From Gracilimonas sp. (GTDB taxonomy: Bacteria > Bacteroidota > Rhodothermia > Balneolales > Balneolaceae): a stretch of DNA of 64,000 bases. This document shows positions 56,181-64,000 of the stretch, piece by piece. Numbering within the stretch: the first letter of the stretch is position 1; every line of letters begins with the position of its first letter. The stretch lies in the NCBI RefSeq assembly GCF_014762685.1, contig NZ_JABURM010000005.1, forward strand, positions 310,001-374,000, given 5' to 3'. Under the pieces are notes generated by a model that saw only the letters and a program-made list of their open reading frames with translations, had not been told where the DNA came from and searched no databases. Both the position numbers and the translations under genes were made by a program.

Positions 56181-57113
56181 TTATTCGATAACCATCGCTT
56201 TATCCTCAGAAACTAACTCCTTAGGAATGGAATCTTTAATGACCCCGGCAAAAGCCTCTATCAAATTCTTTTTCAAAAACTCCCGGCTATACACCAACCT
56301 GATTTTCCGTGAAGGAACCGGATCTTCAAATTCTTTAACAACACCATTCTCACAGCGGGTATCATAGTCGTTCATAGCAAGATAGGGCATTAAGGTTATT
56401 CCAAAATCCTGCTCCACTAAACGTTTCAAGGTTTCGAGATTTCCACTTTCAAAAATGATGGGGGCTTTATTGCGCTTTTCATTATTCTTTTTGCAGATTT
56501 TCATGGTTTGATCACGAAAACAGTGTCCTTCATTCAATAACCAAAGATCTTCTTTGTACAAATCATCAATGCAGAGTTTATCTTTTTTGACAAGCTCGTG
56601 GCTGGAACTTACATAACCCAGAAATGGCTCCAGAAAAAGGTCTTGTTCAAACATGTGTTGCTCGGTGGGAGTAGCGATAATACCCACATCAAAATAATCT
56701 TCATTCAAGCCTTTGAGTACTTCAGCAGTCAGGGCCTCCTCAAAAATGAGTTCTACATCCGGATATTTATTTATAAAGGGCTTGAGAAAAAGCGGAACCA
56801 GATATGGGGCAATAGTTGGAATGATTCCCACCCGGAAAGTTCCTTTTAATGAATCTCCCTGTACGGCTACCATATCTTCAATATGTTTGGCCCCGCTGAG
56901 AATCAGTTTTGCCTGTTTAACAATTTCTTCACCCATGGCAGTGGGAACAACCGGAGATTTCGAGCGATCAAAAATTAATACGCCGAGCTCATCTTCCAGC
57001 TTTTGGATTTGCATGCTGAGCGTAGGTTGGGTGATATATATTTTTTGGGCTGCCGTTGCAAAATGCCGGTACTTGTCAACAGCAACAATGTAAGAAAGTT
57101 GGGTAAGAGTCAT
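56181..57113 (-). CDS. oxyR: Hydrogen peroxide-sensing LysR regulator OxyR
   Basis: A 310-residue LysR-family regulator with an N-terminal winged helix (about 1-60: LTQLSYIVAVDKYRHFATAA, then TQPTLSMQIQKLE) and a C-terminal sensor domain. It has the two peroxide-sensing cysteines in exact E. coli-like spacing, C198 and C207, in LLNEGHCFRDQTMKIC. In OxyR these form a disulfide on oxidation, switching on antioxidant genes. It is divergent from the acylphosphatase gene across 91 bp, which includes AAGGAATCCTT. terC follows with coupled translation. Confidence 0.93.
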   Translation of the reverse strand: MTLTQLSYIVAVDKYRHFATAAQKIYITQPTLSMQIQKLEDELGVLIFDRSKSPVVPTAMGEEIVKQAKLILSGAKHIEDMVAVQGDSLKGTFRVGIIPTIAPYLVPLFLKPFINKYPDVELIFEEALTAEVLKGLNEDYFDVGIIATPTEQHMFEQDLFLEPFLGYVSSSHELVKKDKLCIDDLYKEDLWLLNEGHCFRDQTMKICKKNNEKRNKAPIIFESGNLETLKRLVEQDFGITLMPYLAMNDYDTRCENGVVKEFEDPVPSRKIRLVYSREFLKKNLIEAFAGVIKDSIPKELVSEDKAMVIE

Positions 57114-57204
57114 TTTTTTAAACTAATTGAACTATAAAGTAAGGAATCCTTTTTTAATATTACGAAGCGATAAAATAGAACTTTAAAAATTAAAAGTAAG
57201 ATTC

Positions 57205-57474
57205 TTGAAGAAGCATATTTTTATATCAGGCCGGGTTCAGGGAGTAGGCTTTCGTCATTTTACCAAGAAAAATGCAGAAGCATTGGGTGTAAAAGGGTGG
57301 GTTAAGAATTTACCGGATAAAAGAGTAGAAGCCATTTTCCAGGGCAGTGAAGAAAAGGTGGATGATCTTATTCAGCGCTGCAAAAAAGGCCCGGTGGCGA
57401 GTTTCGTTCAGGATATTAAGGTAAGGGATGCAAAAGATGAAACTGTCTATAAATCATTTGAAGTGAAACTATAG
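57205..57474 (+). CDS. acyP: Acylphosphatase
   Basis: An 89-residue enzyme that hydrolyses carboxyl-phosphate bonds. Signatures: ISGRVQGVGFRHF, with the substrate-binding Arg, and GWVKNLPDKRVEAIFQG, with the catalytic Asn. The start is a TTG at 57205 (reading MKKHIFISGRV); no ATG lies between the upstream stop and the motif. The ribosome binding site is weak. It converges with the exported protein at 57507 across 32 bp. Confidence 0.93.
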   Translation: MKKHIFISGRVQGVGFRHFTKKNAEALGVKGWVKNLPDKRVEAIFQGSEEKVDDLIQRCKKGPVASFVQDIKVRDAKDETVYKSFEVKL

Positions 57475-57506
57475 CAAAAAAAGAGTGGGTTTGGTAAAAG
57501 ATATAT

Positions 57507-58226
57507 TTATTTGATCTGATCGTAATACTTCAGAAGTGTTACCACATCCTCTTCCGACTTGAGGCGGAGTTTATTCGATTTGGCAAAATCGTCAAGAGCA
57601 TTTTTTTGATCACCTATGTCATTTAGGATGTTTCGTTTACGTAAACGGGTTTTGGTCAGTTCACCGTCTTTCATCAAAAAATAGGTAATGGTTTCATCAT
57701 ATTCGCTGTAACGCTTGTTGGTAATGAGGTCACGCCCGCTGTTTCGAACAAAGATCGTTTCATGTTGGGCCAAAAACCTGGTTTTACCGTTATATACCAC
57801 ACGAAGCAGATCGAAAGGATGAATCCCAAATTCTTGATCTGATATGCCTGTAACGAATTCCTGAGTCTTGTTTCCTGATTCATCCACAAATTGAAAACCA
57901 CGAACCTGGTTTGGATCATAAGCTTTCATCACGTCTCCGTCTTTGAAGATGATCTTATTTTCATACGTATTGTAGTTGATATTGTGAATTTCAGTGAGGC
58001 TGTTATCACGTAAAATAACTCTTCCGGGTGTCCATTCATCCCGATACCACTGGGTCCCTCTCACTTCCTCATTGCTTCCCTGTACGATCGGTGTCTCGCT
58101 GTTCCAGATATCCACATGTACGTTGGTACCTACCGTAGACTGGGCAAATACCGATGATCCCATCAGAATAAAGAACAGGATAAACACAGTAGTTTGGGAG
58201 GATGGGTAATGCTGAGGAGTAATCAT
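57507..58226 (-). CDS. Exported protein of unknown function
   Basis: A 239-residue protein with a signal peptide (TTVFILFFILMGSSVFA, cleavage before QST). The mature part is beta-rich, with the pattern NENKIIFKDGDVMKAYDPNQV-like strands, a FDLLRVVYNGKTRF element and a charged helical end (KSEEDVVTLLKYYDQI). Similar short exported proteins are common and uncharacterised in Bacteroidota. It is divergent from dnaE across 169 bp that contain two DnaA-box-like sites. No cofactor or active-site motif was seen. Confidence 0.65.
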   Translation of the reverse strand: MITPQHYPSSQTTVFILFFILMGSSVFAQSTVGTNVHVDIWNSETPIVQGSNEEVRGTQWYRDEWTPGRVILRDNSLTEIHNINYNTYENKIIFKDGDVMKAYDPNQVRGFQFVDESGNKTQEFVTGISDQEFGIHPFDLLRVVYNGKTRFLAQHETIFVRNSGRDLITNKRYSEYDETITYFLMKDGELTKTRLRKRNILNDIGDQKNALDDFAKSNKLRLKSEEDVVTLLKYYDQIK

Positions 58227-58305
58227 TTGGCTTTTATTTGTGTGATCACTTATTGTAGTACCTTCATAATAAATAAAACATAGTTAGAAGAGAAATATTT
58301 CAAAA

Positions 58306-58314
58306 TGTGGATAA
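58306..58314 (-). promoter_or_regulatory. Consensus DnaA box (TTATCCACA) upstream of dnaE
   Basis: The plus strand reads TGTGGATAA, which is TTATCCACA on the minus strand, an exact DnaA box. It lies 82 bp before the dnaE ATG in the divergent spacer. Confidence 0.6.
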
Positions 58315-58320
58315 CTCGTT

Positions 58321-58329
58321 TGTAAATAA
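58321..58329 (-). promoter_or_regulatory. Second DnaA-box-like site (TTATTTACA)
   Basis: Minus-strand TTATTTACA, one mismatch from the TTATnCACA consensus, in the same orientation and 15 bp from the consensus box. Paired boxes favour cooperative DnaA binding. Confidence 0.4.
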
Positions 58330-58395
58330 CTTCGACTTGTAGACTAATGAATAGTATATTCAAACTCAGAAGTTCTACTCCAACAAAGGGATTAC

Positions 58396-61300
58396 ATGTA
58401 CCTGATTTTTGATACAGAGACCACGGGATTACCTCAAGATTTTTCAGCCCCGATCACTGATTTAGATAACTGGCCACGGCTTGTTCAGCTTGCATGGCAG
58501 CTCCATGACCATACCGGGAAGCTCCTCAACAGCGGGAACTATATTGTGAAGCCGGAGGGGTTTACCATTCCTTTCAACTCAGAGAAAATTCACGGTATCT
58601 CCACTGAACGTGCCCATGAAGAAGGGGTAGAGTTGGATTTTGTGCTCAAAGAATTTTCCAAGGATATCAATAATGCGTACTTCCTGATCGGGCATAACGT
58701 CAGTTTTGATGAGAAGATCATGGGGGCAGAATATCTTAGGAAGAAGATCTCGTCTGCCATCTTAGATAAACCCAAGATCGATACCAAGATCGATGGGACA
58801 GATGTGGCCAAGATCGAAGGCGGAAGGGGCGGAAATTATAAATGGCCGTCCTTAGGTGAACTGCATCACGCCCTTTTTGATGAAGGTTTTGAAGATGCCC
58901 ACGATGCTGCTGCTGATGTGGAAGCTACCGCACGGATTTTCCTTGAGATGGTTCGGACCGGTGCTACTAAAATCAATTTCCCGATGGATGCCAAACTGTA
59001 TGAGTCGGCACAAAGCTACATGAAGCGGGAAGAGTATATCGATCTTGTTTCTCCTTCAAGATTCAAAACAAAGCAGTCAGAGGAACAGCTGGCGGCTCAA
59101 AAAAAAAGTGGAAGCGAAGAAGAGACAACTGGTAGCGAGGTAATTGAGCAGGCTACCTTTACGCATCTCCATAATCATTCCAAATATTCGGTACTTCAGG
59201 CAACAGCCGGAATTAAAGAACTGGTAAGCAAAGCCAAAGATGAAGGTATGAACGCGGTGGGCCTGGCGGATCTTGGCAATATGTACGGGGCTTTTGCCTT
59301 TGCTGCCGCGGCTCATAATGAAGGCATCAAACCCATTATTGGATGCGAGTTTTATGTGGTTGAAGATCGTCTTCAAAAGAAATTCACCCGCGATAATAAA
59401 GACCGACGCTATCAGATTCCGATGTTTGCCAAGAATCAAAACGGGTATAAAAACCTCTCCAAATTAAGTTCTATTGGTTTTACCGAAGGGTATTACTACA
59501 AATATCCGCGGATTGATAAGGAAGTGATTGCAAAATATTCGAAAGATGTTATTTGTTTGAGCGGTGGTGTTCGGGGCTGGCTAGCCGACCTTATTCTTAA
59601 TAAAGGACAGGAGTTTGCCGAAGAGGAACTACAATGGTGGATGGAAACATTCGGGGATGACTTTTATCTGGAGGTACTGAATCACGAGCTGGAAGAGGAA
59701 AAGCGTGTAAATGAAGTGTTCAAGTCTTTTTCCGAGAAATATGGGGTAAAGTTGGTTGCCACCAACAATGTGTTTTATCTGGAAGAGGAAGATGCCAAAG
59801 CACATGATGCCCTGATCTGTATAGATGATGGCGAACTCATGAGCACTCCTAAGGGCAAGGGGCGGGATTTCCGTTATGGTTTTCCAAACGATGAGTTTTA
59901 TTTCAAAACACAGGAGCAAATGAAAGAGCTCTTCGTGGATATGCCGGAGGCTATTGCCTCTACCCAGGAGATTGTTGACAAAATTGAGCCCATCAAGCTG
60001 GAACGGGAAGTTATTCTTCCGAATTTTGAGCTTCCGGAAGGTTTTGAAACGGAAGATGAATATTTGCGCCATCTTACCTATGAAGGAGCTAAACCAAGGT
60101 ATAAAGAGATTGATGATGAGGTAACTGAACGCATTGAACGAGAGCTGGGTATCATTGAGAAAATGGGTTTCGCCGGCTACTTTCTGATTGTACAGGATTT
60201 TATAGCTGCAGCGCGGGATATGGGGGTTTATGTGGGGCCGGGACGTGGTTCGGCAGCAGGTTCAGTTGTCGCGTACTGTACGGGCATCACTAATATTGAT
60301 CCGTTGGAATACGACCTGCTTTTTGAGCGATTCTTGAACCCCGAGCGTGTGTCGATGCCTGATATTGATATTGATTTTGATGATGACGGCCGACAGCGTG
60401 TAATAGAATATGTAGTGAATAAATACGGCAAAGATCAGGTTGCTCACATCATCACTTTTGGCTCGATGGCTGCCCGTTCTTCGGTGCGTGATGTAGCACG
60501 GGTACTTGATTTACCTTTGTCTGATGCCGACCGTATTGCCAAGCTGGTACCCGAACGGCCCGGTACAACTTTAGATGATGCATTTTCTGAAGTCAAAGAA
60601 CTGCGCCAAATCAGAGATGGGGAAGGCCTTGAAGCCGAAACCCTCAGAATGGCACAGGTACTGGAAGGATCAGTCCGGAATACAGGTATTCATGCAGCCG
60701 GGATTATTATTGCCCCTGATAAGCTGACCGAATACATCCCTGTAAGTACGGCTAAAGATGCTGATCTCTACGTAACCCAGTTTGACGGCAGTGTAATTGA
60801 GAATGCCGGGATGCTGAAAATGGATTTTCTGGGTTTGAAGACACTGTCTATCCTGAAAACAGCCATCGGCTATGTAAAAGAAAATTTCGGAAAGGAATAT
60901 GACCTGGATACTATTCCGCTGAACGATGAAAAGACCTATAAGCTGTTTCAGCAAGGCGGAACTTCGGGAATTTTTCAGTTTGAAAGTGAGGGGATGCGCA
61001 AGCACCTCAAGAACCTGAAGCCCACCGGCATCAATGACTTGATTGCGATGAACGCCCTGTACCGCCCCGGCCCGATGCAGTTTATTCCGGATTATATTGA
61101 ACGAAAACACGGGCGTGAAAAAGTAGAATACGATCACGAAGATTTGATTGAGCTGCTGGAGCCGACCTATGGTATCATGATTTACCAAGAGCAGATCATG
61201 AAGGTGGCGCAGCGGATGGGGGGCTACTCGCTGGGTGAAGCGGATGTACTTCGCCGGATCATGGGTAAGAAAAAACCGGAACTGCTTCCGCCTGAAGAAG

Positions 61301-62613
61301 AGAAATTCGTAAAACAAGCGGTCGAGAAAGGCTATGATGAGAAAACAGCTAAACAGGTGTTTGATAAGATGGCCATGTTTGCGGGTTATGGATTTAATAA
61401 GTCCCACTCGGCCGCTTATTCGGTAGTAGCTTATCACACCATGTATTTTAAGGCGAATTATCCCGCTGAATACATGGCGGCAGTGATGACGCACAACATG
61501 AGCGATATCAAAAAAGTAGCGGCATTTATTGAGGAATGTCAGCGCATGAATATTCCGGTAGATCCTCCGAATATTAATACTGCCCGTGGGAAGTTCAGGG
61601 CGAAAGACGGACGGGTTCAGTATGGAATGTCGGCGATTAAGGGAGTGGGATCATCGGCCATTCAGCATATTGTAGAAGAACGGGAGGAAAATGGAGATTT
61701 TGCATCCATCTTTGATTTTTCCACCCGTGTTGATTTGAAAGTCTGTAATCGAAAAACACTGGAAAGCCTGATTATTGCCGGCGCCTTTGATACGCTGAAT
61801 GAAAACCGGGCTCAGCTTCACCATTCAGTTGAGGATATCCTTTCTTATGCTGTGCGCAAACAGGAAGAAATTCGATTAAATCAGGGAAATTTGTTTGGAG
61901 GGGAAAGTGGTGGAACCGGATCGCAGGAACCGAAATTGAGGGAAGTATCACGGTGGACGCAAATTGAACGCCTCAATAAAGAAAGAGAATTGATCGGGTT
62001 TTACCTAAGCGGACATCCGTTAAGCCGGTTCAAAGAAGAGATAAGGTTATTTGGCAAACAGAATTTAAGTGATGACGTGTTTGGACAATTGTCTGACCGC
62101 TCCACGATTCGATTTATCGCTATTATAACAGGGGTAAAACGTGTGACCGATAAAAAAGGCCGGCCTTTTGCTTTCCTTCAGGTGGAGGATTTAAATAATT
62201 CCACCGAAGTTATTGCCTTTAGCAAAACCTATGACCAATACATGGGATTGCTTCAACCTGATAATGTTCTTTTTATTGACGGAGTGGTAGATACCCGGGG
62301 CGGGGAACCTAAAGTAATTGCCAATTCCTTTGAACGGGTTGAAAACCTTCGTGAAAAATTTCAGGAGCAGCTGAACCTGAGAATTGACTTAAAAACTTCA
62401 GACCTCAAAAAAGATGACCTGAAGCAGGTAGAGACCTTGTTTTCCCTGAATAAAGGAAATACACAAGTACGATTTTCGATACACAGTAAAGAAGCAAATG
62501 CGCCCATTCGCATGAACGTTCGGAATTTTGTGGTAGAGCCAAATGATGAGTTACTTCGGGGATTGCGGGATGTGCTGGGGGAGGAGGCCGTCCAATTGGT
62601 TCATGGAACATAA
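58396..62613 (+). CDS. dnaE: DNA polymerase III alpha subunit with fused N-terminal DnaQ-type 3'-5' exonuclease
   Basis: Replicative polymerase of 1405 residues. Residues 1-185 are a DEDDh proofreading exonuclease (D6 and E8 in FDTETTG, D105 in GHNVSFDE, H169 and D174 in HDAAADVEA). The PHP domain begins at THLHNHSKYS (257-261) with its HxH intact, so it may keep metal-dependent activity. The palm has PDIDIDF with catalytic D656 and D658. A beta-clamp motif QGNLF lies at 1163-1167. An OB-fold and C-terminal domain finish the protein. Fusion replaces the separate epsilon subunit in cis. The start follows a spacer with DnaA boxes. Confidence 0.96.
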   Translation: MYLIFDTETTGLPQDFSAPITDLDNWPRLVQLAWQLHDHTGKLLNSGNYIVKPEGFTIPFNSEKIHGISTERAHEEGVELDFVLKEFSKDINNAYFLIGHNVSFDEKIMGAEYLRKKISSAILDKPKIDTKIDGTDVAKIEGGRGGNYKWPSLGELHHALFDEGFEDAHDAAADVEATARIFLEMVRTGATKINFPMDAKLYESAQSYMKREEYIDLVSPSRFKTKQSEEQLAAQKKSGSEEETTGSEVIEQATFTHLHNHSKYSVLQATAGIKELVSKAKDEGMNAVGLADLGNMYGAFAFAAAAHNEGIKPIIGCEFYVVEDRLQKKFTRDNKDRRYQIPMFAKNQNGYKNLSKLSSIGFTEGYYYKYPRIDKEVIAKYSKDVICLSGGVRGWLADLILNKGQEFAEEELQWWMETFGDDFYLEVLNHELEEEKRVNEVFKSFSEKYGVKLVATNNVFYLEEEDAKAHDALICIDDGELMSTPKGKGRDFRYGFPNDEFYFKTQEQMKELFVDMPEAIASTQEIVDKIEPIKLEREVILPNFELPEGFETEDEYLRHLTYEGAKPRYKEIDDEVTERIERELGIIEKMGFAGYFLIVQDFIAAARDMGVYVGPGRGSAAGSVVAYCTGITNIDPLEYDLLFERFLNPERVSMPDIDIDFDDDGRQRVIEYVVNKYGKDQVAHIITFGSMAARSSVRDVARVLDLPLSDADRIAKLVPERPGTTLDDAFSEVKELRQIRDGEGLEAETLRMAQVLEGSVRNTGIHAAGIIIAPDKLTEYIPVSTAKDADLYVTQFDGSVIENAGMLKMDFLGLKTLSILKTAIGYVKENFGKEYDLDTIPLNDEKTYKLFQQGGTSGIFQFESEGMRKHLKNLKPTGINDLIAMNALYRPGPMQFIPDYIERKHGREKVEYDHEDLIELLEPTYGIMIYQEQIMKVAQRMGGYSLGEADVLRRIMGKKKPELLPPEEEKFVKQAVEKGYDEKTAKQVFDKMAMFAGYGFNKSHSAAYSVVAYHTMYFKANYPAEYMAAVMTHNMSDIKKVAAFIEECQRMNIPVDPPNINTARGKFRAKDGRVQYGMSAIKGVGSSAIQHIVEEREENGDFASIFDFSTRVDLKVCNRKTLESLIIAGAFDTLNENRAQLHHSVEDILSYAVRKQEEIRLNQGNLFGGESGGTGSQEPKLREVSRWTQIERLNKERELIGFYLSGHPLSRFKEEIRLFGKQNLSDDVFGQLSDRSTIRFIAIITGVKRVTDKKGRPFAFLQVEDLNNSTEVIAFSKTYDQYMGLLQPDNVLFIDGVVDTRGGEPKVIANSFERVENLREKFQEQLNLRIDLKTSDLKKDDLKQVETLFSLNKGNTQVRFSIHSKEANAPIRMNVRNFVVEPNDELLRGLRDVLGEEAVQLVHGT

Positions 62614-62825
62614 CCTTCACACTCTTTGCGGCAGAAAAGCCGGAAAGATAGGAGAATCGTTTCAGTAAGTGATATTTCTTTAACCCACAGTACCAATAGT
62701 GAAAAAGAACTCATAAACCCCCGCTATCAACCTAATAATTTAAAAGAATGTGTATTGTTGAATGAATTATCCCGATATTTGTTAACAGATTATAGAAAAC
62801 CCAATAAAGTTAAACTAAAAGCATT

Positions 62826-63152
62826 ATGGCGAAACCAATTGAATTTACAGACAGCAACTTTGACGAAGAAGTACTGAAATCAGATAAACCGGTTTTGGTT
62901 GATTTCTGGGCAGAGTGGTGTGGTCCATGCCGAATGATTGGTCCGATTGTTGAAGAATTGGCCGGTGAATATGAAGGCAAAGCAAAAATCGGCAAAGTAG
63001 ATGTAGACAGTAATCCTGAAATTTCTGTGAAGTATGGAATTCGCAGTATTCCTTCTTTGCTCATTTTTAAGGACGGTGAAGTAGTGGATCAGATTGTGGG
63101 CGCAGTTCCAAAATCACACCTGACCAAGCAATTGGAAGCTCAGGTAGCATAA
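62826..63152 (+). CDS. trxA: Thioredoxin
   Basis: A 108-residue redox protein that reduces disulfides in ribonucleotide reductase, peroxidases and others. The active site WCGPC (C32, C35) is in [12 protein letters not shown]. The cis-Pro loop is in [14 protein letters not shown]. Length and motifs are standard for the housekeeping type. It follows dnaE by about 210 bp and ends at a strong terminator. Confidence 0.97.
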   Translation: MAKPIEFTDSNFDEEVLKSDKPVLVDFWAEWCGPCRMIGPIVEELAGEYEGKAKIGKVDVDSNPEISVKYGIRSIPSLLIFKDGEVVDQIVGAVPKSHLTKQLEAQVA

Positions 63153-63177
63153 ACAGTACCATTTCTTAAAAGAAATT

Positions 63178-63207
63178 AAAGCGATACGGGCCGTATCGCT
63201 TTTTTTT
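63178..63207 (+). terminator. Rho-independent terminator after trxA
   Basis: AAAGCGATACG (63178-63188), loop GGC, CGTATCGCTTT (63192-63202), followed by a run of T to 63207. The 11-bp stem is perfect. Confidence 0.85.
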
Positions 63208-63313
63208 GTGCATTTTAACAATGCTTTTTAAGCGAAAGAATGCTTAGCCCTCGTTAGCATTCATCTTGTGTATTATTCAAATATATCTGCTGAAAGCTCT
63301 GTGGTGGAGCGCC

Positions 63314-63613
63314 CTACGGCTTCACAGGATTACTGGCCTCATCCCCAATCACGGTAACCCATTCGCGTACTTCCCACTTTTCAACCAGTCCGTTTTTTAC
63401 GTAAGGGTCATTTTTGGCAAAATTTTCAGCTGCCTCGGGAGAATCTCCTTTGAACAATAAAACAGCTCCATCCACAGGATCTTTCAGGGCTCCGCCTTGA
63501 ATTAATTCTCCCCGGTCATAAGCATCCCAGGCCAGTTGTAAATGTTCGGAACGGAATTCTCCCCGGCGTTGGAGGTAATCGGGGGTAGTATCGTAAATAA
63601 GCAGGTAGTGCAT
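63314..63613 (-). CDS. YciI-family protein
   Basis: A 99-residue small protein of the YciI group (dimeric ferredoxin-like fold). It begins MHYLLIYDTTPDYLQRRGEFRSEHL, with the His of the putative active site in this stretch. The middle has GGALKDPVDGAVLLF and the end an Asp-Pro-Tyr motif (NDPYVKNGLVEKWEVREW), the usual pattern. The enzyme activity of the family is unproven; dechlorinase-like and other functions are known in relatives. It lies nine bp after the kinase-like gene on the same strand and is probably cotranscribed with it. Confidence 0.88.
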   Translation of the reverse strand: MHYLLIYDTTPDYLQRRGEFRSEHLQLAWDAYDRGELIQGGALKDPVDGAVLLFKGDSPEAAENFAKNDPYVKNGLVEKWEVREWVTVIGDEASNPVKP

Positions 63614-63621
63614 GGTTCTTA

Positions 63622-64000
63622 TTATTCAGGCAATTCAAAAACCAAGGTAAGCTTGGTACCGTCCTCGGAGTAACTTACTTCATCGGCATATTCTTCCATT
63701 AGGAATACTCCACGCCCGCCGGTTTTAAGCAGGTTTTCTTCAGCAAGGGGATTGGGGAGTTCGTCACGATCAAACCCTTCTCCCTGGTCCTCGGTATTAA
63801 AAAGTAATTTATTGTTGTCTCGATATGCTGATATTTTCACGGTTTTGGATTCATCCAGCTGATTTCCGTGAACAATGCCATTAGTAGCCGCTTCTGAAAC
63901 AGCAAGCATCATTCGGGCATAGAGTTCGTCATTAAAGCCAAGATCATCTTGTAAACCGGTAAGAAGCCCTTCAACTTTTTCTACTTCTTCATAAGTAGAA
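63622..64000 (-). CDS. RsbW/SpoIIAB-type ATP-binding anti-sigma or serine kinase, 5' end beyond window
   Basis: GHKL-fold ATPase domain of the HATPase_c_2 type. The N-box is SEAATNGIVHGN, the G1 box DQGEGFD, and the G2 glycine loop GGRGVFLME. The frame remains open to base 64000, reading into STYEEVEKVEGLLTGLQDDLGF, so the start lies outside. Such proteins bind and phosphorylate anti-anti-sigma factors to control stress sigma factors. YciI follows on the same strand. At least 125 residues are visible. Confidence 0.88.
   Translation of the reverse strand, partial: STYEEVEKVEGLLTGLQDDLGFNDELYARMMLAVSEAATNGIVHGNQLDESKTVKISAYRDNNKLLFNTEDQGEGFDRDELPNPLAEENLLKTGGRGVFLMEEYADEVSYSEDGTKLTLVFELPE

Noticed and set aside
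60670-61494. Long antisense open frame within dnaE
   Set aside because: It mirrors the dnaE codons, has no recognisable motif and is explained by the coding strand.

Overview
The window looks like chromosomal backbone of a Bacteroidota-superphylum bacterium, most likely Balneolota (Balneola, Gracilimonas or Rhodohalobacter type). The lineage is inferred from several things: an AccD without zinc-ribbon cysteines, a DnaQ-DnaE fusion polymerase, a DUF5916 outer-membrane protein, many secreted peptidases and amidohydrolases, Bacteroidota-type TAnnTTTG promoter boxes before pyrC and xseA, few strong ribosome binding sites, and fairly low GC (about 42% in a sampled line). No rRNA, tRNA, CRISPR array, insertion sequence or prophage was recognised. 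The genus cannot be fixed from the sequence alone.

Layout. 1-15.4 kb is mostly housekeeping: a cysteine desulfurase cut by the window edge, pgk, an AI-2E family permease, a broken CPBP protease remnant, pheA, xseA, a thioesterase, pyrC-tsaB-accD, a DPP-IV-type peptidase, and obgE overlapping dprA. 15.4-24.1 kb carries a baeRF-family protein, a phosphohexomutase, an NfeD/SPFH/SPFH membrane operon, an ABC exporter and a membrane-anchored protein with 30-residue repeats. 24.4-28.7 kb is more accessory and, in two sampled lines, clearly richer in GC: a DHFR-like reductase, a TPR-LuxR regulator, an alpha/beta-hydrolase fold protein lacking its catalytic Ser and His, and a secreted amidohydrolase.

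29-42 kb is dominated by exported hydrolases (two amidohydrolases, an M14 carboxypeptidase, a class C beta-lactamase-type lipoprotein) and a DUF5916 barrel, with a Thr/Ser dehydratase, an AsmA-like protein, a PepSY protein and ogt. This suggests a scavenging, peptide-using lifestyle. 42-47 kb holds a LEA-type lipoprotein and a probable metal-uptake locus (ZnuD-like TonB receptor, His-rich lipoprotein, small His/Cys protein). 47-64 kb returns to core functions: ppdK, a DUF4168 lipoprotein, a PolB-type exonuclease, ansA, an EF-G-like GTPase, oxyR-terC, acylphosphatase, the fused dnaE, trxA, a YciI protein and an RsbW-type kinase cut by the right edge.

Best leads: the LuxR/pseudo-hydrolase module and the perfect palindrome inside it; the EF-G paralogue without its catalytic His; the CPBP remnant with three readable motifs; the consensus DnaA box before dnaE; and the 30-residue repeat protein.
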